The notes below the pieces were generated by a model. That model worked only from the letters and a program-made list of their open reading frames with translations, searched no databases and was not told where the DNA came from. Both the position numbers and the translations under genes were made by a program. A DNA stretch of 64,000 bases from Aphis gossypii (lineage: Eukaryota; Arthropoda; Insecta; Hemiptera; Aphididae). The stretch is taken from the NCBI RefSeq assembly GCF_020184175.1, contig NC_065531.1:63938806-64002805 (forward strand), written 5' to 3'. Numbering within the stretch: the first letter of the stretch is position 1; each line of letters begins with the position of its first letter. Positions 12,563 to 26,206 of this stretch are shown piece by piece.

Positions 12563-15500
12563 ATGAACGACGACAGCAGTTCTGAAGCCCAAATGGGTGA
12601 TTTTGACTTAACAAGTTTTATGTTTGGAAACATCGACGAGAGTGGGCAGCTTGAAAATGATGACTTACTGGACAAAGATACAAAAAAATATTTGGCATCC
12701 TTGTCCAAGCTTGGATTTAGTTCGATGGTGTCTGAAGTCATTGACTCATCAGAACTACGAGGAATCGAGAATGGTCATGAAGACTCCAGTACTGTAGCAG
12801 AGAAATCGCCTACAGCTCAAGATTTTTTTGATATTGATGAATTAGCTGAAGAAACTACTAGCATTAAGAAGGAAGTTTTGGAAAGTGATTATGATGGTGA
12901 TAATGAACAAAACGATAAACAAACTGATAGATCTAAGCGGTTGGAAACACCATTGGCTGCTATGTTACCTTCAAAATATGAAAATGTTGATGTTACAACG
13001 CTATTTCCTGATTTTAGAGTTGGAAAAGTAATATTGATGCATATTACATACCTAAATAATAAATACCTTTAATTCTTTTAAATCTATTTTGGTTATAGGT
13101 GTTACGGTTTTCTAGATTGTTTAAGCCCAATAAATCAAGTCGCTTACCTAAAGCTTGGCGAAATGTAAAAACAAAACGTAAAAAAAGAAGACAAAGTGAT
13201 GCAAATGATTATAATTCTTCTGATAATGATTACAAACCTCAACTCCTGTGTCTTGAATATGGTTCATTACCAGATCCTGAATTCATTGCTTGTGATGATG
13301 AGGTTACTTTCTAAATTATTTACATGTTATTAAGCAATTTTTTTTAATAATAAGTTTTCAGGAAAAATTTTTACAACCAATTGAAAGTTTTTCTAAACAA
13401 ACTAATCCAAATAAACAAGAAAATGAAGATGGTTCGAATAATCAAGCATACTGGAGATGTGGTCCAGCAAAATTGTGGTATGATATGTTGGGTGTTCCTG
13501 AAAATGGAGAAGAATTTGATTATGGTTTTAAACTTAAAGACAACAAAGTAAGTAAACATTGTAAAAATTGTTCTGTATTTAAATCTAAAATAGTGTATAG
13601 GTAATATTTTTAGTCCATTAAGATTCAATATATTGTTAGACGTTAGTACACATAGTCTATTACCTCCAAATAGCGGTAAATTTTTTTTCTTATACACTAG
13701 TATGTCCTTATCTATTTATTCTTAAGACTGTAGACTGTAGAGATTGATATTTTTTATTATTATTATTATTGGAGGAATAAAACTAACAGTTACCACAAGA
13801 TATAGATATCTAAATTAATATATTGTTTCTTTCTCTTTCTAAATTATTTTAGTCTTAACTCTTAATACACATTTTTTAAAAGCTTTTAAAGTTGATTGAA
13901 ATTAATAAGACTTCATAATCTTAAAATTGTTCTCAAATGTTTAGAAATTAAACTTGAAAATTTTTAATTTCAAAATAATTAATAATTGTCCTAAAATTCT
14001 CAATTTTTGAGTACTACTATTTATTAAAATTGATTATTATTTCAGACTGAAGACATAGAAAACAATGCAGAAGAAAATCCATATCCAGAAGACGCCTATT
14101 TAATGGTTAGTCAGTTGCATTGGGAAGATGATATAATATGGAACGGAGAAGATATTAAACATAAAGTTCTTCAAAAATTAAATAGCAAGACTAATGCTGC
14201 TGGATGGGTACCAAGTAGTACTAATCGTACTGCTCAAGCTTTTAGCCAGCCTGGAAAAGGAATGCTTCCTCTTGCAGGGGGATCAGTACGATTAGCTACA
14301 TCCAACATAAACGTATCACAATCACAAAATAAAATGACTCCAAAATCAAATATGTAAGTTTTCTTAAATATAGTATTTTATATAATATAAATATAGAGCA
14401 GCAAAAAAAATATATAATTTACCAAAACCTGTTTGACAATTAACTATTTAATTAAAAATAGTATTTTAGTAATTTATCATACAATTTAGTTTGTTCAAAT
14501 CACTAAAATTTATGAAAAAATAAAAGTGTACAGTGTTGTATTAGGCTTACGAGGGTTATACAACAACAGATTGCACATATTTTCGTTAACTTCTTCATTA
14601 CTGTAGGGTATGTCAATAAATCATTCACAGAGCTATACTTTTTTCATTTTTTTCAGCCTATATTTAAGCTTAGCGGTGTCAAAAGTTATCCCTATTCTTA
14701 CATTTGAAATTTTTAATGTTAGGTATGTAAGATGTGTAAAGTAGTGAGGATATAAAATCTATTAGAGGTTGGTAGATATATATGTGATTTTATATATTTA
14801 CCAGACTGTTGTTTTTAAATATTCGATATTTATTATACAGTTGTATTGATATTATTCTTTTATGGTATAAATATATCTGGCAGCTACCATTAACTTGTGT
14901 CTGTCATCAGTCTAAGGTTATATATTTTTTATATTATTGTACAGTCATATTGGATTATAGCTTCTAAATGTTTTTATGTTAGGTTATGTTAAATATGTAT
15001 GTATAATATACATAATATTGTTATATATTTTTATACTACATTAATTTATTTTATTTTATTTATTTACGTTTAACATTTTTAGTGGTTCAAAGCAACAGCC
15101 AATAAATGATACTGTAGATGATACCTGGTATTCTATATTTCCAGTAGAGAATGAAGAACTGGTATATGGAACTTGGGAAGATGAAATCATTTGGGATGCT
15201 AAAAATATGGAAAAAATACCTCGTCCAAAAATATTAACATTAGATCCCAATGATGAAAATATCATATTAGGTGTACCTGATGATGTAGATCCAGCAAAAC
15301 AAAGACTAGATAACGCTACTCCAGTTAAAGTAAAAATTCCTCACCCACATGTTAAAAAATCAAAACTTTTACTTGGTAAAGCTGGAGTAATTAATGTTCT
15401 TGAAGAAGATACTCCATTGCCTCCACCTAAGTCACCAGACAGAGATCCATTTAATGTATCAAATGACTGGTATGTAATATAAAGATTTTTTGTTACAATT

Positions 15501-18500
15501 TAAACCTATAATTGTTTATTCCACTATCTTATAGTATAAAATATTAAATTATTGATTGCGATTTATTGAAAAATCTACAGTTACTATCAACCGCGGTCAT
15601 CTGAAACATCATTACGTCTTAAAGTTGGAGGTGGTAACATCATCCAACATTCAACACCTATTGTTGAGTTAAAAGCCCCATTTATACAAACTCATATGGG
15701 GCCAACGCGTTTAAAATATTTCCATCGTCCTCCTATGAAACGTTATTCTCATGGTCCTGTTGCTGAGCCAATATTTCATTCCGTGCAACCTCTTTTGAAA
15801 AATATTAAAAAGAAAGCTAAGGTAAACAAAACATTGAATCAAACATACTATTGTGGGCATATCCAGAGTAGTGCTAAGCTTAACATTTTATTCAGGTTAA
15901 GTACATTATGAATTACCAACTATTTTATTAATTTAGCTTAGAGAACAAGAACGAATAGCTTCTGGAGGTGGTGATGTATTTTTCATGAGAACACCTGATG
16001 ATTTGACTGGTCGAGATGGTTCAATTATTCTAGTTGAATATTGTGAAGAACACCCGCCTTTATTGAATCAAGTATGTATAAACATAAATTTACTAAAAAT
16101 ATCCTTTATTTGATATCTATTCTATAATTTTTAGGTTGGAATGTGCTCTAAAATTAAAAACTATTATAAACGTAAAATTGGTAAAGACCCTGGTCCACCA
16201 AATTTACGATTTGGAGAAATTGCTTATGCCCATACTTCGCCTTTTCTGGGTGTGCTATCACCTGGTAGAACAATTCAAGTTATTGAAAATAATTTATATC
16301 GAGCACCAATATATGAACACAAGCCTTTGGAAAATGATTTCTTACTTATAAGAACAAGGTTAAAAATTCTATATCATTACTTTTTTTTTAAATTTTAGCG
16401 TACTACCTATATTTAATTAAATAGATTCAAGTTGAAATTGATTTTGGCTTGATTTATTAAAAAATGAAACATACCTAACTACATATTACTATTTATATTA
16501 ACTTTATAACTACAAATGTTATTTTATTAGTTATACAATTTTTACTTATTTTCAGGCATGCCTATTACATACGTGAAATAGATGCTTTATTTACATCTGG
16601 TCAACTTTGTCCATTGTATGAAGTTCCTGGTCCTAACTCTAAACGTGCTAACAATTTTGTGAGAGACTTTTTACAGGTAAAAACTAAATTTGTTTCATTT
16701 TTTTTTTTATTCTTGTTTTAACATTTTTTTTTTTCTAATAAGGTTTTTATTTATCGACTATTTTGGAAAAGTACTGATTATCCAAGACGTATAAAAATGG
16801 ATGACATTAAAAAAGCATTTCCATCACATTCAGAAAGTAGCATTCGTAAACGTCTTAAGTTATGTGCTGATTTTAAAAGAACTGGTAAGTAATGGTAATT
16901 AAAGGGAATGAGTAAATTAAATTAATAATAATAACATAAACTGTATTTTAATAACATAGGATCTGATTCAAATTGGTGGGTAATTAAACCTGATTTCCGT
17001 TTACCATCAGAAGAAGAAATTCGTGCCATGGTATCACCAGAGCAATGTTGTGCTTATTTTAGCATGATTGCAGCCGAACAAAGACTTAAAGTAATTTAGA
17101 TATTCAGTCAATTTAGTAAATTCAAAATTTCTATTTTTAATTAATATTTCTATAGGAAGCTGGCTACGGAGAAAAATTTATTTTAACTAGCTTAGAAGAC
17201 GATGATGAAGAAATGCAGCTAAAAATGGATGATGAAATTAAAGTTGCACCTTGGATGACAACCCGAGCATACATACAAGCTATGAAAAATAAGTGTTTAC
17301 TTCAACTCACTGGTCCTGCAGATCCTACTGGATGTGGAGAAGGATTTTCATATGTACGAGTACCTAACAAACCAACGGTATGTTGTTTTTAATATCTTAT
17401 TTATGTTAAATTTCAATATTATATCAATTATATCACTTTATTTAACATTTTATGTATATATATATAAAAAAACAGTTGTACGTTTTTATTGATTTTAGTT
17501 GAATAAAGAAGAACAAGAAGCTCAGCCTAAACGTATGGTGACTGGAACAGATGCCGATTTAAGACGATTGTCATTAAATAATGCAAAAGCTTTATTGAGA
17601 AAATTTGCGGTACCTGAAGAAGAAATAAAAAAATTATCTCGATGGGAAGTTATTGATGTAGTTCGTACCTTGTCTACTGAAAAAGCTAAAGCTGGTGAAG
17701 AAGGAATGACAAAATTTTCAAGAGGAAATCGTTTTTCTATTGCTGAGCACCAAGAAAGGTAAAAAATATTCAAATAAAACATAAAAATTATATATATATA
17801 TTTTTTTTTTACTTATAGATTAATAAATCCTGTTTTTACTATATAATAAATTGTAATTTTAACACATAACTTATTTTATTAAAAAAATTAATTGGTTGAT
17901 AATTTTATATACCTATATTAAGTGAGAGAAAAAAAAAGAAAATAAAGAAATGTAAATATTTAGGCTAGAAAAATACCTAATAATAATAAATTATAGGTGT
18001 TAAATTTATGTTTAAGAACAGGTATGATTAATGATATTTGATGAATTTTTTTTTAAATTGACTAGTTAAGTAGAATATATCAACTTTTACAGGTAATTTG
18101 TTTACTTCATTTAAATACTATAGATTTTTTAAGACTAAAGAATATTTGGAAGTATTTATGTCATAGAAATTTGATACTTGAATATTCAACATAATATTTA
18201 AGTATACTTGGTATAAAAAATAAGCTGCAAAAACATAAATGTACTACTTAAATAATATATACTTATAATTATAATATATAAAATAATAATTATAGGAAAC
18301 ACTAACACAAATAATTTAATTATAAAACTAACTATATTGTAGTGAATTTAATAACAAGGTATCTGATACTAATTTATATCTTCAACGATGAATGTGTTGT
18401 TACTATAAGACCAATAATCGTACTGTTTAAAATATTAAATTGTTGTTAATATATTTTAGATACAAAGAAGAATGCCAAAGAATATTTGATTTACAAAATA

Positions 18501-21500
18501 GAGTGCTTTCATCTCATGAAGTGTTGTCCACAGATGAAGGAGAAAGTTTTGATGAAGAAGATTGTTCTGATATTGAAGAAATGGGAAAAAACATTGAAAA
18601 TATGTTGTCAAATAAAAAAACAAGCACACAAGTATGCACTTTAATTTCTTCTTGAATGAATAAAACAAATGACTAAATATAATAATTTTACTAAATTTAG
18701 TTGTCACTTGAAAAAGAAGAACAAGAACGTCATGAACTTCGTAAAATGATCATGGGGTGCACGAATGAAGATATGCGTAAAAGAGACAAAAAAAAAATTG
18801 ATGATGAAGATAGTATGCAGTTTTCATCAATTGGACAACCAGGTATGATAAAACATAATTATCATACATTTACAAAAAAAAAAATAAATAAACATGTAAT
18901 TCTGCTTATAGGTCGTGTACTTAGGATATATAGAACATTTCAAGGATCAGATGGAAAAGAGTATACTAGAACAGAAGTTGTACGTAAACCGGGCGTTATT
19001 GATGCTTATCTAAAAATTAGAACAACAAGAGATGAAGGTTTTATTCGTCAATATGCTCTTATGGATGAAGCACAAAAAGAAGAAATGAAACGTGAAAAAC
19101 GAAGAATACAAGAACAACTGAGACGTATAAAAAGAAATCAAGAACGTGAACGCTTTTCTAATAATACTAAACCACAGCCTGGTAAATTTATAACACTTGA
19201 TACATTTAATCACCATTATTATATTTCATGTTACATTTTAAGGTTTTGGTTACTCTATGGTCAATAAGAGCAACTCTTTGAGTAATGATGTACCAATGCC
19301 TACTTCTGGAACAGTTACTATACCTAAACCACGCATGGAAGCCACCCCACCGAGACCTCGTAAACCCAAGCCCAGTAAAATGAAACCTGACTTAAAAGTT
19401 AGATGTGGAGCATGTGGCAATGTTGGTCATATGAGAACAAACAAAGCCTGTCCTCAGTATAATCTAAATCCTAATGCTTCAGTTAATGTTGCTCTTACTG
19501 AAGAACAAGAAGAAGAAATCGAAAAACAAATGAATGTAGAGGACGAAGATTTAGTCAATGTAGATGGAACCAAAGTCACATTATCCAGTAAACTCTTGAA
19601 GGTTTGTTTTTTAACCATGAATTGGCATACTACACACTTTAATTATGTACTATATATTGTAAATACATTTTTCTTTGTTTATTAGCATGCTGAAGAAGTA
19701 AAACGGAGATCACTTGTTTTGAAAGTACCCAAAGATGCGTTATCACGTAACAAGAAACGTAAGAATGAACTGCACTGTGATTATTTAAAGAAACCTGATC
19801 GTGCTGCCAACAGACGCCGTACTGATCCATTAATTGTTTTATCCACAATTTTTGAATCTATATTAAATGAAATGCGTGGTATGCCTGATGTACATCCATT
19901 TATTTATCCAGTTAATGTCAAGGTAAAATAACTGTTGTTATTAGTTGTTTAATAAATACATCCATTTAATTTACCTAAAAAATTGTGTTTTACAGAAAGT
20001 GCCTGATTACTACAATATAGTACAGAGACCTATGGATTTACAATCTATTAGAGATGGGCTACATTTGAAGAAATATCAGAATCGTGAAGAATTTCTTTCT
20101 GATGTCAACCAAATTGTTGAAAATTCTACATTGTACAATGGTGAATAAATGATGAAATGATGACAATATATTTTTTTATTGTTTAACTTACAATAATATA
20201 ATTAATTTTTAGGTGCTAAAAGTTCACTAACAGTTGCTGCCCGTCGTATGTTGGGTGTTTGTGTAGATCGTTTACATGAAAAAGAAGAACGTCTTATGTT
20301 ACTGGAAAAAGCAATCAACCCACTTTTGGATGATAATGACCAAGTGGCTTTAACATTTATATTAGATAATGTTGTTGGTAAAGTAAAGACTATGAGTGAA
20401 GCATGGCCATTCATGAAGCCAGTGAATCGAAAATTAGTCAAAGATTATTACAATGTCATTAAACAACCAATTGATTTAGAAACCATCGCTTCGCGTGTTT
20501 CGAGTGAGTATTACATATATTTTTTACCAATACATTGCAATGGGAAATAAATGCTTTCACGCATTTTCTAAGTTAATTGGTTCAATTATTATCAAAAAAA
20601 TTGAAGAATGAGTTATACTAGATATAGGTATAGAATATTACTAAAATATAAGATCAGTCATAATGTACATACCTGAAACGTGACAGAACAAGAAAGAAAG
20701 AACAAATTAGGTATCATGAATGAGCAATTCTACACTACATCCTACTAGAGTTACTAAATATTAAAACAATATAAATAATAATATAATACAATTTGTAAAA
20801 AAAAAAATTGATTTTTTTAGTTCAAATATCAAACAAAATTTCAATTAATTAATTAATTTTGTGTAAAGCAGTGATGTCTATTAATTGGTAGCAACTTACA
20901 TAGATTATGTGGAAGATTAAGTTCGTCTCTATTCATTTTAGTCTTATATATTATATAAGTAAGTGTTAAACAGAAATAAAAAAGGTCTGTAAGACAAAGA
21001 CTGGTGGCCCAACCATGATATGCTTATGCAAGTTAGAATATTTGATTTTGAATCTATTAATAATACTTGTTATGACTAGGAAAAAATAAAATAGATGATT
21101 TAATTATATATCTAGTAAGTGATCACAATAAATTGAAACAAAAGTAACTTCTACATTTTAACATTTCACAAATTAAAATGATTTTTATTTTAAGTTCTAA
21201 GATATTTTTCTGAATATTAATATAAATTCTATATTGTTTTAGGTCACAAGTATCATAACCGTAAAGAATTTTTGGCAGACATAAATTTAATCTATGAAAA
21301 CAGTGTCGCATATAATGGTGAAGATTCAGAATTTACACAACAAGCAAAAAAATTGATAAGTGTGGCCACAGAATCATTAGAAGAGGTAAATAAATGAAAC
21401 TGTGAATATTGCTATAGAAAAATCTTATTCCATATAAATTCATAAAAATTTCAGTTTGATCAATACTTGACGCAAGTGGAACAAAATATCAGCTTAGTTC

Positions 21501-22313
21501 AAGCCCGAGCTCTGGAACAAGTTGATATGGATTCTGCTGCTGAGGATGATTATGCAGACATGCAAGATGTTGAGGATGTATGTTAACTCATTTTTAATAT
21601 ATATATATATATATAAATTAATTAACAAAATTTGTTTGTATCATCCATTTTCAACAATTTTTTTCATATATTATAAAGTAAATAAATTTTTTCAGAACTT
21701 AAATTCACCAAGAGAACACAAAGTGAACATTGAAGACATAGAATTCCAGACGATGGATCCAGACAGCAATTTCAAAACAGAAACTAATCATATATTAGAA
21801 GACGGTAATTTGTTTAATACATTATATATATATATTGAATGGTTCTATATGTTGTCATGATTTGTTTTTAGATTTACATTGTTCGAGTGAAGAAGATGAT
21901 TTCATGGAAGTCGTTGGAGAAAATCCGCCAGATGATGACAGTCAACAAGTAGCGGAAGCCATGGTTTTGCTCGGTAACATGGGATACAATCCTGCTCCTG
22001 AAACTTTCTCCAACCAAATCCAAGGTGAAATACGAATATCATACTAATCTAACAGCATATAATTTTTGTTTTTTTAATAGCCGACGAAAGTATGGACCTC
22101 GATCCAAATTATGATCCTTCAGACTTCCTACCTACAGGTAGCCGAAATCTAGACACAAGTGATGAAAAAGATCTCGCAGGGTCAAGTAACAAAAATCATA
22201 GCAGCGCAAATATCCAAGACGATTTGGAAATCAGCGATTCGGATGAAGACAGTCCTCATGATGACAGCTTAGATATTAAAACAGAAGGCGATTTAGGGGA
22301 ACTGTGGTTTTAA
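12563..22313 (+). CDS. Taf1: TFIID subunit 1 (TAF1), double bromodomain
   Basis: TAF1 is the scaffold of TFIID; it binds TBP, promoter DNA and acetylated histone H4. Exons: 12563-13027, 13099-13302, 13362-13547, 14046-14353, 15083-15469, 15581-15821, 15937-16071, 16135-16358, 16556-16676, 16743-16884, 16960-17090, 17156-17377, 17499-17758, 18460-18631, 18701-18842, 18912-19181, 19243-19601, 19686-19922, 19996-20140, 20213-20503, 21243-21385, 21455-21577, 21696-21804, 21872-22024, 22081-22313. They sum to 1800 codons plus stop. Order: N-terminal TBP-binding region (SFMFGNIDESGQLE), the conserved central region from WYSIFPVENEELVYG through about residue 1000, a CCHC zinc knuckle (CGACGNVGHMRTNKAC, about 1260-1275), two bromodomains (about 1345-1590) and an acidic tail. 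The start was chosen at the first ATG followed by conserved sequence. Human TAF1 is of similar length. Confidence 0.96.
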
Positions 22314-25300
22314 GTTATCACTATTTGTTAATTGTTTAAAATGTATTTATAAAATAAGTTTATTTGTATATTTGATATATTTATTATTTTCATTATATAA
22401 TACACGTTTTGTTTTCTGTACCAAATGTTGTACTTACTGTCTTGTACAAAATGAAAACATGTTATTATATTATTGGCTTATTTTTATAATTAATAAAAGA
22501 AAAAAAGCACTTCATTATAATAAGCAGAAAAAAGTATTTTTGATAATACTACAAATAAAGTACTCAATGACAATTTATTTGGAGTAGAAAAAAAAATGGT
22601 TTGAAATTTGCCAATCATAGCAAAACTGATTGCTCATAAATACCAATTAAAAATGTCATTAATATAAATATTAAATAGTATACGTAATATATTTTGTTTA
22701 ACAAAAACAATATAACATGCCGACAAGTTTAAGGATTAGTTAAGTACACTATACTAGATAGTAAAATTGATTACTATCCAATATCCAAAATACAGTTGGT
22801 TAGTGGGCAATTAATTATTAATAAATAATTTAAATTAATTCAAATACATAAACATAATATTCTAAATACAGCAATAATAAATGTACTTAATTAGAAACGA
22901 ATTACCTAATGTTAGACAAAATGTAATAATTAATTTCATAATATACGTTTAGTATTGTACATTGTGATTTATTCTACACTTGAATGAAAACATTATTTAA
23001 TAGTAAACAATCAATCATATAAAACAATTTAATTGCACATAAGATGATATAACTATTTACAAAATAGTTTGGTAAAACAAAATAAATATAATAAAATGTC
23101 AAAAGTCATAATACATAAAGGTAAGCTTGAGCTGTTAAATAATATAACAGCTCAAAAAAAATTCTATAATTTATATAATAAAATGTGTCTAATGTATTAG
23201 GATACAATTAATAGAAACAATATAACAATAATCGATACAAAAACAATTTCAATGTAATAACTTTGATAAATAATAATTTATGTGTATAAATAAACGTACT
23301 ATATAGAAGAAATAATAATAAAAATTAATTGCATAACAAATAATAAATTTGTTGTAAATTTCTAAATCACTTAGTTGATGGTAACATTTAAGCTATAATT
23401 TTTAAAATAAAGATGTGCAGACTGAAAACATAAGTTAGTTAACTATAAAATCTAAAAAAAATCAATAAGGTTATAGTATACGTTTATCAATAAAATTAAA
23501 TTGTATACTGGACACATACAAAGTTAGGTAATATTTGAATAGATTGTAAATTTAATTCTTAATTAACTTAAAAGTAAATATTATATAAATATAATAAATA
23601 TTATGATATAATTTCAAGATTCTGTTGTACATTTTGAGCAACATGATTATATCTTAGATAATAGAAAATCTATGATTTAATATCAATAACAGGAAGACTT
23701 ACGCCTAAACCCAAGAACATTAAATATTTTTAAGTTAAAATGTAAACATTAATTGAATAAATTAATATTTAACAGCTTTTGATTTAAGTTTGGCACACAT
23801 TATGTCTTAAAAAATAGACAAATAACATGAATATAATGTAATAAAAGCTTTTAATTAACAGTTAAAATTAAACATTATAATTATATCTAAAGTTGAGATT
23901 GAAATAAAAAAAAAACTGTTTTTCATCTACTAAATAAAGTCAATTGTTTTACAGACCCAGTTTTTAATACACTAAGTATACAATTAGTATTTAGTAATAA
24001 AATAACATAATAATGTTTACAATTGAGGTCACTCGTGGCCGAGTGGGTCTGAACACTGAACTAATGTTCTAGTGTCCCAGGTTCGATTTCGAGATAGCCA
24101 CAGATCATTTTTGCGTGTTATGGCATCAAGACTCAAGAGCAAGCCAGCCAATAATTACCGTCCTCCTCACCCAACCCCTTGGTTAACTAGACAAATATAG
24201 TTAACCAAAAACCATCTTCAACACCTTGACATGTGAAATGAGGCCAGTCCCAAAAGTAGCATTTCACTTAGAAGGCAAGAATGAAGATGTAAAACCATTG
24301 ATTATTATAATAATATTTACAATAATTTGTTATTGTTATTTTATATAACATACAGACAATAATTATTACTAATAAAGTTGTTTATAGGAGAAAAAATAAT
24401 AGTTTTAAAATTAAATTAAATTGATATTTTTATTAGAATTTAAGTGCCAGTAATTCTATAAGAAAAAGTTCTGTAAGCATATTTTCAATACACTAGTACA
24501 CAACAGAGCGGGAATTCTAATTTAAAAGTATATGACTGTATGATGTATATTTTGAGATATTTAATGTGTACAATATATATTATAGGCAAATAGGGGAAAT
24601 AAGGTTCGTTTTGATATCATATAATTAGAATAAATAGGATTTGCAAGAATATTGTATGAAAAAGTGTTGATGGCAATATTATTTTCTTATTTGAATCGTC
24701 AAATTTTTATATTATAATTCTCGATAAATTTTGTTTAATTTTAAAACATATTTTTCCTATTAGCAAATATTTTCTCCAAAATTGTAAAACAATACCACTC
24801 GTGATCAATAAATAGTTAGTACAATAGAGCAAAGAACTAGAAAATATTATTGTATAGCCCGTTTACATAATAAAAGGGTCCATCCAGCAATGGCACTTCA
24901 GCAATAATAAAATTGTCAAATCAGCATTAAATAAAATAAAAAATTAATGCATGGCTGGCAACTGCTAAAAAAATTTTAACTAAGCAATTTTAATCAACCT
25001 TCTCAGGCACCAGTACTCTTAACTGAGCTTTAGTCACTAATTCATATATATAGTATATAATTAGACAGTCACGGTACTTAAATTAAATAACTTTTAAAAA
25101 AAATTGTTATTAACAAAAATTAAATGTTATATCCTAAAATTGCAGTATCCATTTAGTTCCCAGACAATTATTTTCTCGTTTGAAATAGTTAAAATAAAAT
25201 ATTTATTTAATATTTCTGATAATTGTATTATTAATAATAGTATTTTAAATTGATCGAATTTAATGCATTAAGAATTTATTGATTCACCTTAGTAAATAAA

Positions 25301-26206
25301 ATACTTTGTATCATAAATATTAAAATATTTTCCTTACAAGTTAGTCATATAGTATGATGTTTACTTGAAAATGAATAAAATATTGTATGAATCTAAGAAC
25401 AATTAATAATATTTAAATATATTGCATACAAATCATTCTTCTTTTTAAATTCCTAATTTTACTATTACATTTTTAATAACTTGAGCAAATAATGTTTTTA
25501 TAATGATGTGACTTTGAAATCTAACCTCATGGCGATATATCAAAAGATATTTGATATAGAGACGACTAGACCTATGAATATTGAATACATTTATATGCAA
25601 ATTTGTAGTTAATGCTAAAATGACAATCGCTGTTAGAGTACTTTAATTTCAGTATTCAAAAAATATGGTTACATAATTCGATATCAATATCAGATTAAAT
25701 AGTAAGGATTTAATCATACTTCGATAATAACAATTTAATATTCAAAACTTATTTAATGAATAATGACTAATTCAGTTCATTATTTAATAACTAATACAGT
25801 GTTCACTGTAAAATCCATCCACTGGATAATGCAAACCACCTCATATTATAGGAAAAATTATTAAAGCCAAATAAACTATTGTTGCTAATTTACATTACCT
25901 GGAAAAAAACCTATTTGCTGGTTTATTCAGAATAAGAAGCAACTACTGTATTTATTTTATTTTAAGCTCAACAATTAAGCAAAAGAATAAGCAGTTATTT
26001 TTATCTTGAAAATAAAACCCACAAAAATATAAATAATGATAGCGAGTTTTTCTTATTTCAAAAATTGATTGCAGAGGTTCTAAGTACAAGACAACAGTCT
26101 TAGTATAGGAACATATTAAAGGTCAAACAATTTTGTTTGTCAATTCTATGATTGAAAAATGAAATAAAAAATAATAATAAAATAGTATAACAACCATGGT
26201 AACCAT
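22314..26206. other. Gene-free AT-rich stretch between convergent TAF1 and INPP4
   Basis: This 3.9-kb interval separates two convergent 3' ends. It should contain both 3' untranslated regions. A possible TAF1 polyadenylation hexamer AATAAA lies near 22492. The only structured element I see is a tRNA-derived SINE near 24.02-24.30 kb. No convincing ORF occurs. Confidence 0.6.
24024..24305 (+). mobile_element. tRNA-derived SINE
   Basis: The head carries a box-A-like TGGCCGAGTGGG at 24036-24047 and a box-B-like GGTTCGATTTC at 24080-24090, spaced as in an internal pol III promoter of a tRNA. A GC-richer, tRNA-unrelated body of about 200 bp follows, then a short ATT-rich tail. It does not fold as an intact tRNA because the acceptor stem is not paired and the region continues far beyond tRNA length. 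Exact ends are uncertain. Confidence 0.65.

Noticed and set aside
24028..24110. Functional tRNA gene
   Set aside because: Box A and box B are present but the acceptor stem does not pair and similarity continues into a SINE-like body.
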